Source: Plicaturopsis crispa FD-325 SS-3 (Eukaryota > Basidiomycota > Agaricomycetes > Amylocorticiales > Amylocorticiaceae). From it: a stretch of 64,000 nucleotides of DNA. A program made the translations under genes and the position numbers. The DNA lies in NCBI GenBank assembly GCA_000827205.1, contig KN832556.1, forward strand, positions 1,905,698 through 1,969,697. Reading direction: 5' to 3'. Below are positions 1-11,474 of this stretch, piece after piece; positions within the stretch are counted from its first letter, which is position 1, and every line of letters begins with the position of its first letter. The notes beneath the pieces are model-generated. The model searched no databases. It saw only the letters and a list, made by a program, of their open reading frames with translations, and had not been told where the DNA came from.

Positions 1-1945
1 ATGCCCTGGCTCAAGTTGTTGATGCCGGCGAGCTTCCTGAAAGTGGCGCTGTCGTCGTTGTCGGGGCTGTCGCCGTTGTCGCCGTTGTCATCGTTGTCGC
101 CTTGCTTTGCGTTGTTGGCGCCCTTGCTGATAGGCTTGTTCGTAGTCTTGTTCACAGGCTTGGCCTTCTGAGCCGCCTGGGATTTGCCAGGTCCTGGTCC
201 TGGTCCCGGTCCTGGTCCCGGTCCTGGTCCCGGTCCTGGCCCCGGTCCTGGTCCTGGCCCCGGTCCTGGTCCTGGCCCCGGTCCTGGCCCCGGTGCGCCC
301 CCACCGCCACCTGACTTCTGGCTGGCAGCTGAAGGAACCAACTGCGCGCCACCTGGGGCCGCCCCATTGACGGCCTTCTCCGAGGGATCCACAGCACCGC
401 CATTGAGTTTGTTGCCTTTCGCGTTGAAGGAGCTAGGGACTACTGCATCGCCGTTGTTGGGACTCGCGTTCGCAGCCTTGGCAGCGTTGTTGACGGGCTT
501 AAGGTTGTTCTGGTTCGCGTTGAGAGAGGTAGGAACCACCGCGTCGCCGTTGTTAGGACTCGCGTTGGCAACTTTGGCAGCGTTATTGACAGCCTTGAGG
601 TTGTTTTTGTTGCCGTTCGCATTGAGAGAGGAAGGGACTACCGCGTCGCCGTTGTTGGGGCTCGCGTTGGCAACTTTGGCAGCATTGTTGACGGCCTTGA
701 GAGTGTTTTTGTTGCCGTTGGAGTCGAGAGTGGTAGGGACTACCGCGTTGTTAGGACTCCCGACGACAGCGTTGGCGGCAGTATCGACAGATTTGGCGTC
801 TTTTTCGTTGGCGTTGGCGTTGAGAGAGTTAGGGACTACCGCGCCGCCGTTGTTGGGACTCGCGTTGACAGCCTTGGCAGCGGCAGCGACGGCGTCGCCG
901 TTGTGCTTGTTGCCGACGGAGTTGAGAGACGTGGGGACGACCTTTCCTCCATTGTTGAGGCCCTGAGCGCTCTTGGCTGCGGAAGAAAGAGCGTTGCCAT
1001 TGAGTTTGTTGCCGTTGGGCTGGAAGGAGTTGAGGGAGTTGGGGTTAAGGTTTCCCGCGTTGTTCGAGCCTTGGACGCCCCCGACGACGACCTTGTCCGC
1101 AGTGGATGCTAGATTGCCGTTGCCGCCATTGATAGACGAGGGGATAGCCTTGTTGGCACCATTTTTGCCGTTGAAACTCCCGCCGAGGGCCTTGACAGCG
1201 TTCGTGCTTCCGCCGTTGTTGCCGGATGGGATGAGTCCGTTGAGGCCTAGGGCTTTCAGATTACCACCTTTTCCGGCGCTACCGACGTTGCTGCCGGAAG
1301 GTGTGAGTCCGTTGAGGCCCAAGGCTTTAAGGCTGCCACCTTTGCTGCCACTACCGCCGTTGCCGAAGAGGGCAGAGTTACTGAGGAGCCCGGTCCCGGG
1401 CGTTGCCGAGGATCCTAGCGTGTTGAGGCCTCCGAGATCAGAGCTGCCTTTGCCGTTTGCGTTGCCCTTGACGTCTCCGAGGGCCAAAAGCGCGCCGACC
1501 CCGCCGTTTCCGCGGGCCCTGCTGTTCGCGATTTTGTTCCCGGCCGCGTCTACCTCGCACAGGCCAAGAGAATCGAACAGTGCAGCGGTGGACTTCGCAT
1601 CGCCCTCCTTGACGACCTTGCAGTAGTTGAGCAGAGCTGCGAAGGTCTCGTCGTCGACGCCGCCGGGCAGGCTTTGCTTCCCGCACTTGCACTCGTAGTC
1701 CTTGAGCGTCTGTGCGGGGTTAACATAATGGGTACCCGCGATGGTGCAGCCGCTGCTGTACGCTTTCACGGTGGTCTACAGAAGCCAGTCCCTGGTCAGC
1801 AGACAGGACGATATGGGGACGTGAGATAGACAGGGAGGCTTACGCGGGAGTTGGCATGGACGGGGCTGGCGTGCACCGCTGTGGCATGCAAGAGGAGGAG
1901 GACAAGGGCAATGGGCCCGGTGATGGAGCCTCCGAACGTGATCAT
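1..1945 (-). CDS. secreted Asn/Gly-rich repeat protein with Pro-Gly tract (3' end outside window)
   Basis: Not recognised as a named family. The reading frame starts at 1945 with a signal peptide (hydrophobic core ALVLLLLHATAVHA). Exon 1 is 1945-1844 and a GT-AG intron covers 1843-1776; exon 2 from 1775 stays open to the window edge. The first 100 or so mature residues hold several Cys (YECKCGK, NYCK, GLCE) and could form a small disulfide domain. After that the protein is low complexity: Gly/Asn-rich stretches, then about five copies of a roughly 33-residue unit around NNAAKVANASPNNGDAVVP (about 430-930), then a run of alternating Pro and Gly (184-297), then a Lys/Asn/Asp-rich part. The visible portion is about 625 residues. 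An extracellular or wall-associated role is inferred from the signal peptide and low complexity only. The Pro-Gly run reads as Pro-Gly on both strands, so a plus-strand gene there can look real but lacks a signal peptide. Confidence 0.75.
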
Positions 1946-2460
1946 CTTCGTCTTGACGGACTAGGCTTTGCTTCGTGACAATAGATGATCTCGAGTAAGG
2001 CCAAGTGGAGGATGTAGTCGAAGGTGGCTGTGGGCGCCGCGTGTCCGAGTCTTGAAGGCTGGATGATGGTGGTCGGGTCCTGAGGGGTGAACACAGAAGA
2101 ACGAGCGCGAGCAGGCTTTTGTAGGCATAGATTCAGAGGTGGCTGACCGTGGCTGACACTTGTAAAGCAGGCAGAGTGTAAATCGGAAGGCGGGTATATG
2201 GTGCACCATTGAAATCGGGACCGTTGAGAGGCTGGCAGACGCGTCGCGCCAGTGCCGGTTGGAAACACGACCAGACAGCATGGGTCTCCGCCTAGCATGT
2301 TATGCATAGTGCGGGGGATCACACTTGGCAAGGGCACGATGACTGCGACTTCGACAGTGGACCAGAAGCATTGAGACCCCAGAAGTAGATGGGCCCGTTA
2401 AGGCCTGTCTGTGAGGAAGATCATCGACTTTGCCTCACATAGGATTTTCCTCACATAGAC
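1946..2460. other. intergenic 5' region of the secreted repeat protein
   Basis: No supportable gene. Two overlapping minus frames of about 100-130 codons have no recognisable domain or codon pattern. The stretch most likely holds the promoter and leader of the secreted protein gene. Near 2435-2460 the motif CCTCACATAG occurs twice in close succession, just outside the inserted element that begins at 2469. Confidence 0.4.
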
Positions 2461-2468
2461 AGTAGAGC
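2461..2468. repeat. target-site duplication, left copy (AGTAGAGC)
   Basis: Eight bases immediately outside the left inverted terminus, identical to the eight bases after the right terminus at 3604-3611. Confidence 0.85.
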
Positions 2469-3603
2469 CAAGAGGCGAACGAAAGTGAAAGTTCAGACCC
2501 TAGGCCTCCGGGACCCCGAATGAAGCACTTTCTTCGTGATTTTCAGCGCTGTTTCGAAGATTTATAAACAGTCTGCGTCATTTCTCCCTCATTTCTTGCA
2601 TTTTCCTCGTAAATCGATTCTTGTTGGCATGTATAGGTTCATGTCAAGAGGTCCCCAAAGTAAGGAAGCCCCGAGTGCCGTAGTAAATGAGATAAATAGG
2701 ATTACATGATGAGCTACAAACAGCGGTCACCGTGGATGTTCGTTCTCCACGATTTCGAGCTCAAACGCCATTCTGCGCATCTGAAACTCTGTTCGGTATA
2801 TGGATAGAGAGATTTGGATGCCAGACACCCCTCGAATCACCAGGAGAATGAGGTGCCAGGGCTTGAGATCTGGCCTTTCCTGCAGCCTTGTCTATGTCAA
2901 CTACAATCCAGATGTGATATTTTGTACAATAGACCACTCTGAAGGTAGATGAGGTACTAAAGGAGTGATTTCTATGAGTACTCTAACTTGAATCTGCTCA
3001 AACCGTTACAATATCACGAGAACACATGCCAAACTTGCAGAAATGACTGCTTAGCAGCAGTAGATTAAGTATTCACTTGAGCTGATCCTTAGAAAATGAG
3101 CCCCCGTGTCTCAGAGCAGTACAGGCATGCTAGTACTGTCGAAGCCCCAGGAGAGCAGCAGCAAAAACGAGCTAGACTATGTATTCTTAGCAGTACGAGC
3201 AAGCAAGGTTTCGCGCCACCGCAGAAAATAACGCGACGCGTCTTTGACGCGTGAACGAAAAAGATTCTCACGGTTACTCTCGAGATTCTCACGGTTACTC
3301 TCGAGACTCTGTCGAGCTCTCTCGAGCGTTTTTCTCGATAAACAGTTTGAGGATTATCTATACTATACTGTGTCTTTTTGGTCTCAAATTTTATCTGGAC
3401 CTATGCAGTTTGGACCACTGCAAGCACGAGTGAATTTACTTTGAGTAGGTAATATGGTCAAAATGTCGCCGTGCAAAACTCGACGCAAGGGCCAACGAAA
3501 CTCGCCGATACAGGACCCCGGATACCCAATACCATGAAGCAGTGCTTCAAGCTTACAAATCAGGAGGCCTAGGGTCTGAACTTTCACTTTCGTTCGCCTC
3601 TTG
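2469..3603. mobile_element. non-autonomous hAT-like DNA transposon (long MITE)
   Basis: The ends are a perfect 41-bp terminal inverted repeat: 2469-2509 begins CAAGAGGCGAACGAAAGTG and 3563-3603 is its exact reverse complement. The element is bordered by the same 8 bases on each side, AGTAGAGC at 2461-2468 and 3604-3611. An 8-bp target duplication with ends starting CA is characteristic of the hAT superfamily. The 1135-bp interior has no frame longer than about 70 codons and no transposase motif, so it would depend on a transposase made elsewhere. It sits in the interval between the divergent secreted-protein gene and SLU7. The perfect ends and target duplication suggest a recent insertion. 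Confidence 0.88.
3262..3330. repeat. short tandem repeat inside the hAT-like element
   Basis: Two adjacent 21-bp units (ATTCTCACGGTTACTCTCG plus AG) are followed by degenerate CTCGAG-containing copies. Such subterminal or internal repeats are common in hAT elements and can bind transposase; that role here is inferred. Confidence 0.6.
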
Positions 3604-3611
3604 AGTAGAGC
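3604..3611. repeat. target-site duplication, right copy (AGTAGAGC)
   Basis: Eight bases immediately outside the right inverted terminus, identical to 2461-2468. The next base on each outer side differs, so the duplication is exactly 8 bp. Confidence 0.85.
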
Positions 3612-4049
3612 GCTCAACACACAGAGCATATATGTACGCTCAGAAAACGCCTAGGGGCTCCGGCCACCAAAACACGGGCAGATAAGACCTGATCGCAGCG
3701 CTAATTTGCTAGCAGATCCACGAGAAACATCGTGAATCTCTTATACAGCTATGCACGACTCGGAAGGACTTACGACAAGAGGAGGTTTGCTACATAGCCT
3801 GCGCGCCGTGTGTCACGGCAGAGATCCCATGCATTGTCGATAGCGAAATCAAGTAGTCCCCAGTAGCGTACTTGCCGCAATGCAGACATGAAGTTGTCGA
3901 AAACAAGAGTCGTCGTGTCGTTGTCGTCGTGAACATCGAAGAGACGTTGAGAGCCCTTGACTCGCCGGCCCCGCGCCACCACCGCTGGGCAATTTCCTCT
4001 CCGCTACTTCCACTACCTGTACTCAACCTGTACTAGAACTCTCTGCACA
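3612..4049. other. 5' intergenic region of SLU7
   Basis: No supportable gene. Two overlapping minus frames of 70-78 codons show no domain. The stretch presumably contains the SLU7 promoter; no clear TATA box was identified by eye. Confidence 0.4.
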
Positions 4050-5947
4050 ATGGCGTCCTCATCTGGTGAGCTAAATCTCTGCACTACCTGTTAACTGAAC
4101 TGACACGATCTTACAGCCGTTGGCAAGCTTTCACGCGAGGAATTCCGCCGTCAGAAAGACCTCGACGCTGCTCGTAAAGCTGGTACTGCCCCGGCAGCGC
4201 TCGACGAGGAAGGCAGACCCATAAATCCTCATATTCCTCGTACGTAGCCCACTCCTATTGCATAAGATGAACTCATTTTGACGGTGCATCCAGAGTACAT
4301 CTCGCAAGCCCCATGGTACCTCGACACAGGCGCACCCTCGCTCAACCACCAGCGGCAGCCCCGCGACGACTTCCACAGCACATCCGAAAAGTTCGACAAC
4401 TGGTACGACCGCGGTGCGAAAGCCGGGCCCGCCGCCAAGAAGTACCGCAAGGGCGCATGCGAGAACTGCGGCGCCATGACGCATAAGAAACAGGACTGCC
4501 TCGAGCGGCCGCGCAAAAAGGGCGCAAAGTTCACGAACCGCAACATACAGGCCGACGAAGTCATCCAGGAGGTCGCCTCGGGCTACGACGCCAAGCGCGA
4601 TCGGTGGAACGGCTACGACGCGAGCGAGCACAAGCACATATACGACGAGTACGCTGCGGTCGAGGCGGCGCGGCAGAAGCTGCGCGAGGAGGAGATCGAC
4701 AACCAGACGACGACGGATCTCGCGGCGGTGCGGAAGGTGGCGAAGAAGGGCAAGGACGAAGGGGATGACGCGGACTTTGGGTCGAGTGACGAGGAAGATG
4801 CAGATGAGGACAAGTATGCGGATGCTGCAGATGCTGTCGGGCAGAAGCTGGACGCGAAGACCCGCATCACCGTGCGGAATCTACGAATCAGGGAAGACAC
4901 TGCGAAGTATCTCATCAACTTGGATCCCGAAAGTGCCTACTACGACCCAAAAACGCGTTCGATGCGTGATGCTCCTAACAAGGATCTTCCGCCAGAGGAG
5001 GTAAGCGCCGTCCATGCAACGCTTAGCTCCCTTATTGACTCGCATGCTGTAGGCGGTATTCGCGGGCGACAATTTCTTCCGCTCGTCTGGTGAGTCTCCC
5101 GACGTCCAGAAGCTGCAGCTGTTTGCGTGGCAAGCCGCCGCGCGCGGCAACGACGTCCACCTAAACGCAAACCCGACGCAGGGACAGCTGCTGCATCAGG
5201 AGTACCGTCAGAAGAAGGAGCAGCTGAAGGACTCGTCCAAAATCAGCATCCTGTCGAAGTACGGTGGTGCGGAGTATCTCGAGAAGGCGCCTCAGGAGCT
5301 GCTGCAAGGGCAGACGGAGGAGTACGTCGAGTACTCGCGGACAGGGCAGATCGTAAAGGGACGCGAACGGGCGAAAGCAAAGTCGAAATATCCGGAAGAT
5401 GGTGAGTATCCGCAGGTTTTATTTGTCGTACACATTCTCATATTTCATCCTAGTCTACATGAACAACCATACTGCAGTGTGGGGCTCGTGGTACGATCCC
5501 GGGTCCGGTACTTGGGGCTACGCTTGCTGTCACTCCATCATCCACATATCGTACTGCGCCGGCCAAGCCGGTATTGACGCCGCAAACGCTTCGAGTGCCC
5601 AACAGATGCTTGCAGAGACTCCCTCATCCTCCTCGGCCGCCCCGACCAAGCCGCCGCCCGTCCAGGACGAGCCAGAAGAGCGGGAGCGTGTCGAGCAAAA
5701 CTTCTCGAAGAAGCGCGTGGGCGAGGGCGACGTGCAGCTCGACAAGGAGCGGCTTGCGCGCGCGATCAACGAGGAGAAGAAGCGGAAAATGCGCGGGGAG
5801 GACGACGGCGACCGATTTACAAAGAAACAGAAAGGTGGCGAGACGAAGGGCAGTCACGACGTTACGGAGGAGGAGCTGGAGGCATACCGCATGGGCAGGC
5901 GAATGACGGAGGATCCGATGGCGAACTACGTCGACACGGAGGATTGA
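4050..5947 (+). CDS. SLU7: pre-mRNA-splicing factor SLU7
   Basis: Second-step splicing factor of the spliceosome, acting in the nucleus on 3' splice-site choice with Prp18. Five exons: 4050-4065, 4117-4239, 4294-5000, 5053-5401 and 5454-5947, all with GT-AG introns, and the phases join cleanly. The protein (about 560 residues) opens with the family's [17 protein letters not shown] and [16 protein letters not shown]. It then carries the CCHC zinc knuckle [14 protein letters not shown] (C-x2-C-x4-H-x4-C), the acidic stretch before [18 protein letters not shown], and the conserved [14 protein letters not shown] and WGYACCHS segments. The C-terminus is charged and Lys-rich ([19 protein letters not shown]), as expected for the nuclear tail. 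The start was chosen because a 16-nt first exon supplies the typical short leader before the first conserved block. It is convergent with CHD1. Confidence 0.96.
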
Positions 5948-6302
5948 GACTAGGTCTGGTCTTTCGTGATTGCAAGCTCTCAATGGGACCAGTGTATTTT
6001 TCTGTTACGATATGAACTGCTAATGTATAGGACTGCATTTTGTCTGCGCTGCTTTGGCGCTGTCGCATATACTCGCCCGATAACGCACTTATGACAATCG
6101 AACGTTTGAGCAGAGAGGATGCAAAAAAAATCGATACGAAATATAATGTGGAGAGGTGGTACACGGTTGCAGGCAGCGATTAACCAGACAGATATATGCG
6201 ACAGGGAAAGCAGACGGGTGTACAATATAGTACCAGAATTAAGTAACCAGCGAACAGCGAAGAGAGCGAGGGAGACAGCGAGGGAGCAGATACGTGGACA
6301 GG
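5948..6302. other. convergent 3' intergenic region SLU7 / CHD1
   Basis: 355 bp between two stop codons facing each other. No gene is supported; the region should hold both 3' UTRs and polyadenylation sites. Confidence 0.5.
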
Positions 6303-9300
6303 TCATCGGTGGGACTTCCCGTTCGACCTCATCGACGACGAGCCGCTTGCGACGGGCGCAGATGACCCGTTCGTCTTCGGGCCTGCGCTTAACCGCGGTT
6401 TCTTCGCCGCACTAGGGTCTGCAGAGGCGCGAGGGTTACCCTCTTTCATGACCATCTTCGCATGGATCTCCTCCAGCTTCGAAGCCTTCACTTTTTTCGG
6501 CCAAAAGAGTGTCACAAATCTGTAAAGCATGGGCATTTGTCGAATCAGTGGGTCACTGTGAAAGGAAGATTGAGGACTCACGTCCACAGATGTCTCCGCC
6601 ATCGTTCCCGATCCTCTCCCATGGATTGCTTCGCAGTAAGCACTTGCTCTATCCGTCGTCCAATGGCCGCAAGGGAGTCCTTCAAGATAGCTACTTTGTC
6701 ATCTCGTGGCATATCCTCGCCGGACAGCTTGAGTTGTTTCTGTAAAGCAAATGCAAATGAGAAGGTATCCAGTGAGATTGGATGAACTACTTGCCAGTTG
6801 CTTCTTGACAGGACGCAATTCTTCCTTGGTGGAGGCCTCGTCCATCGAGGGACTGCAAAACAAGTTAGGCGGGGGACTTCAAAGCGCAACCGACACAACT
6901 TACCATTCATCCGACGACTCGGAGTCGGTAAACGTTGGCGTGGGTCGTCGTTTGCGTTTTCGCGAGCTGCCATCGTCAACTGAGGCGACTGCTTCACTCT
7001 CCGCACGGCGTTTGAGGCTGCTGGTATACGAGGAAGACGCTACGGCTGTCGGGGGAGGGGATGCCGAAACCTTTAGCTGTCCCTTGGTCCTTAGGGAACT
7101 CTCGTACGAACGTAGCTTCTCGTCATGCTCGCGGAGGATGCTTAGCAAAAAGTCCCCCCGCCGCACAAGGTGTATTGCATTCGGGATCGGTCTGCTCGCC
7201 GAGTCTTCGCCCTTCTTGCCCTCTTCAAGGAAAAATTTGCCCTCGAGTCCGAGCTTAGGGTCTTTCGCCATTGCCTCCCAGTTGCCGAAGCCGTAGAGGA
7301 AGGCGCCGACGAGGAGCATGGAGTCCTCTTGTGGACCCCATCGGCCGGACCAGTTGAGCGTGGGTCGAATATTGTCGATCGGGATGGCCCAGTTGTAGAT
7401 GTCGTCGCCGAGCTCGCACAAGTGTTTGTAGAGAATCTGTAGGTCGCGATGCCGCGAAAGAACCGTCTCTGCGTTGATATTGCCGACATTGCGGTACGTG
7501 ACGAGGACGGCCTTGCTCTTCTGCGCGTTAGTAAGTGTCTCGCCCGCTTCTATGCGGGCGCGCTTCTGAGCGTTGTTCTCTTCGACGGCTTGAGCACATA
7601 GTTCGATAATGTCATCAGACACCTCGATCATCATGCCCTTGTTCTTGTCCGCGAGCTTAGCCTCGTTGACCTGCAGTGTGTGGCTGAATGGGCGATGCAC
7701 AAACAAGACGAACACGCGACACTCACGATGATATCGTACCGCTGCCTGATGTCTCCCCACCGTTGCAGAGTCCGAATAAGCACACGCACATCGCGCTCCT
7801 TCAGCTCCATCGCCTTCTGGCTCGCACTCTTCCTCGTCGGACCCGGTATCTTGGGCTTCTTGGGGGCAAGTGCCGTGCTAGGCTGGTCGACGTCCATACC
7901 TGTATACGATACCGGGGCATGGGACCGCTTCCTCGTTTCTTGCGCGACAAGCTCCTCCGCTTTCCGCTCGTCTTCCTCTTTGATGAACCGTTCCCGCTCA
8001 TCTAGCGGAATGATGTCCTCCCAGCTCATGTCGTTCTTGACGTCGCTAACAGCTGCGAATGTTGCTAGGAAAGCCTCACCACCCAAGGACGTGCCACCGT
8101 CACCGGCGACGGCAACTGTCTCGTGGTCTTCAGCGCGGTTCAAGATGTCGTCGAGGTCCATTTCGTCAAGCTTTTTGCTCTGCTGTGAGTCGTCCTTGTC
8201 GAACCTAGAAGAAGACGTTAGGTCAAGCGAACGGGAGCGACAACACACGTACATCTTCTGAGCCCCATACTTGAGGACAGCGGTCAACTCGTCCTTGCTC
8301 AGGTTATCCGGCTTGGACGGGTCTTTCACCTGTGCATTCGCCTTCGAGCTCAAATGCGCTTGCGTGGTGTCCATCTGGTTGATAACTGCACACAGCAACC
8401 GTTCAGTTCACCAACACGTGTAATAGCGAGGCGAAAAAAACGTACTCGCATACTCCAGCACCATCTTCTTCTTGGCGCGTTCGAGAACGTCCTCCTCCAT
8501 CGTGTCCTTGCTCACGAAGCGGTACACGCTGACGTGCGACTTCTGGCCAATGCGGTGGGCACGCGCCATCGCCTGCAGGTCGTTTTGCGGGTTCCAGTCA
8601 CTCTGCAAGACCATGCCCGTGTCGTCAGGAGCGTGCGCAGTAAGGAAAAGGGGGTAAGCACTCACGTCAAAGATGATGACGGTGTCAGCCGTCTCCAGGT
8701 TGATCCCGAGACCGCCCGCGCGCGTGGAAAGTAGGAAAGCAAAGTCTTTCGAATCGGGTTTGTTGAACTGCGCGATGGACTGCTTGCGCGCCTCGGATGC
8801 AACGGTGCCGTCGAGACGCTGATGGGGGTACCCGCGCAGGTTCATGTAGTCGCTGAGAATGTCAAGCAGGCGGACCATTTGACTGAAAATGAGGACGCGG
8901 TGGCCGTCTTGCCGCAGGCGAGCAAGGAGCTTGTCGAGGAGTACCATCTTGCCGCTGTTCATGACAATACCTTTCAGGGTCTCGTCGTTATCGTCCGTCC
9001 GCGCCTCTGCGCCGTCGAAAAGGTATGGGTGATTTGCTGCCTTCTTCAACTCCATGGCTGCATTGCAAACTATTAGAAGCCGCGTGTACGACAATGCAGA
9101 TAATCGCGCACCAATGTTCAGCAGACTGATATTGTTATTCCCGTGCGCGCTCTTTACGAGGCCCTGGAAGTTCTTCGTCAGGATGTTCTTGTAGAAATGC
9201 GTCTGCAGGGCCGACATCTCGACGCGCAATATGCGCTCGCTCTTCGTGGGCAGGGAGGTGAGCACATCACGCTTGAGGCGCCGCAACATGAGGTCCTCAA

Positions 9301-11474
9301 GCTGCTTGTGTAGCTCCTTGATCTTCTCCTCGTGGTCGACATCACTGAGGTCGAACTCGTTCGTCAAGGCGACTATCGACGGCTGGTCAGTACGGGCTCA
9401 CGATCATGTAAACGGACTAAAAGCGCACATTTCTCGGGCATCAAAAAGTGCATCAGAGAAAGCAGCTCTGCAGATTCAGGTGTGAGCGCGTTTAAACGGA
9501 AGTTTTTCCTCGTCGACATACCTTTCACATTGTTCTGCAACGGAGTGCCAGTGATGAGCAGTTTCGACGCCGCCGAGAAGGCGGTGAGCGCCTCGTACAG
9601 CTGGCTCTCCGAGTTCTTCAGCCGGTGGGCCTCGTCGACGGCAAGCGCCTGCCACTTGATATCGCCGAGCTCCTTCGCATCACGCAGAGTGAGCTCGTAC
9701 GTTGTGAGCAAAACGTTCATCTTGAGCTTCTTGTTCGATGGCCCAAACTCGTAGGTCCGTATGACCTCGCGCGCGGACGCAGTCCCGATGTACGTGATGA
9801 CGTTCATATCGGGGGCCCACGCCTGGAACTGTTGCGCCCATGCGGTTATAGTCGATAGCGGCACGATGACCAGGAATGGCCCAAATTGATTCCTCTCGTG
9901 GAAGAGGTACGAGAGGAATGCGACAGTCTGCACAGTCTACACACATTGGGATGAGAAAACCCGAGGAAGACGAGGCGATACGAATGGACGAACCTTTCCG
10001 AGACCCATCTCATCCGCGAGAATGCCATTTTCACCCTTGCTCCACACATACGCTAGCCAATTTAGGCCCGTCACCTGGAAGTCCTTCAGCTCGCCACCGG
10101 TGGCGACGATGTAATCCGGGTCCTTCACGATCTGCTGGAACGGCGGCCTTTGGTATCTGCTGTAGTTCGCACTCTTGAACGGGAACTTCCCCTCTGACTC
10201 GCGCTTGCGGTACGCCTCGATTTGGGCCTTCGCTAGGGGCCGTATCTCGTCCTGCGTTTCCCAGGTGCAGTGCTCGTAATTGAGCCCCGTCCACTTGCAG
10301 AAGTACTCGGCTGCACCGGTCTCGGGCGATTCCCGGTGTGCGACGATGCGTTCGACGATCTTGTGGGTCTCCCAGACTTCCTGGTCGCGTTCCCGGCCGA
10401 GAATGAGGCCCTCGGCGTCTTCACGGCTGAGCCCTGGCGTTTTTAGCTCAGCCTGGTAATGATTATACGCTTTAATGTAGTTGTCGACGCGTTTTAGGCC
10501 CTTAAAACGTTTGAGGAACTCGTATGTCTCGTCCGTATTGTGTAGATGGGAAAAGTTTTTCCACTTGATATGGAAACGCTGCAGTGCGTATGTGAGCGAC
10601 GAGTCTGACTATATTCATGTGGACGATACGCACAATGTTTTCGTACCAGGAGTCCTCGGCATCGTCTAGCTTCATCTCGTCTCTTGTATGGCCGAGAACA
10701 GCCTCGATTTCGTCCTCTTCCTTGAGCTGCGCATTGGGGTCGATGTAATAGCCCGGGTCGGCGTCTTCGTCAAACTGCTCAAAGTCCTTCACGTCATCGA
10801 CGTAGTTGGGGACCTTGCCGCCGCGTCCGGACATTCGTATTTCGTCGCCGGGGGCGCGGACCTTCTTCTTCTTCTTTGACCGGGAACCGTACTCGGAGTC
10901 GGAGTCAGACATTGACCGCGGACGTGGAGGCGCTAGAAGGGGTGAGATATTGTGGCACGAGGAGTCGAAGGTGAGCACTCACGTCTTGGCCTTGACACGG
11001 AGGAGGAGGACAACTTTTTCTTCTTCTTGGGTTTCTTGACGCGGCCATACTCCTCGTCAGCATATGTGCCGTCGTCGTCATCGTCTTCTTCCTCATCGTC
11101 GTCCTCGATGTTATCTTCGTAGCCCTAGTGCCATAATTTGAACAGACATATGACGAGCAAGCAGCACCAATACACACCGAATCATCACCCTGTATACATA
11201 AACTCTCCTTGAACAGAACACTTATGTCACAATAATTTTCACGACGTACCGAGTCCTTATCGTCGTTGTATGAGGACGGGCCTGCGACTGGGGCAGCCCT
11301 AGTCAGGTGATTGGCAGCGGGCGACTGCGCCTGCTCGTCCTCGACATAGTCGGCGTCGGCATCTGGGTCCTGAAGTTGTTTAGTGTCGGGGTCAGAGTCG
11401 ACCTGCATGTCGTCCTCGCTGTCATAGCTGATGTTGAGACCGTCATGAACGGGCGACGATGTCGAAGACGCCAT
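6303..11474 (-). CDS. CHD1: chromodomain-helicase-DNA-binding protein CHD1
   Basis: ATP-dependent nucleosome-spacing remodeller of transcribed chromatin. In coding order (right to left) the gene shows an acidic N-terminus from 11474 ([12 protein letters not shown]), then tandem chromodomains at about 10640-10170 ([20 protein letters not shown] and [18 protein letters not shown]). The SNF2 ATPase at 10130-9400 has Walker [11 protein letters not shown] and the DEAH box [10 protein letters not shown] with [11 protein letters not shown]. The helicase C lobe is at about 9080-8460 ([33 protein letters not shown]). A SANT/SLIDE-type DNA-binding region follows at 7690-7140 ([18 protein letters not shown]). 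The CHD1 helical C-terminal domain is at 6850-6480 ([16 protein letters not shown], then [13 protein letters not shown]). There are many short introns; phases agreed across the four near the N-terminus that were traced, and the rest were followed only through conserved blocks. Length is about 1400 residues, normal for the family. All catalytic motifs are present. Confidence 0.95.

Noticed and set aside
184-966. Plus-strand ORF starting with a Pro-Gly repeat, then Leu/Ala-rich
   Set aside because: The minus strand has a signal peptide, an intron with matching phase and an open frame to the window edge. The plus frame is a shadow of its Asn/Gly-rich codons.
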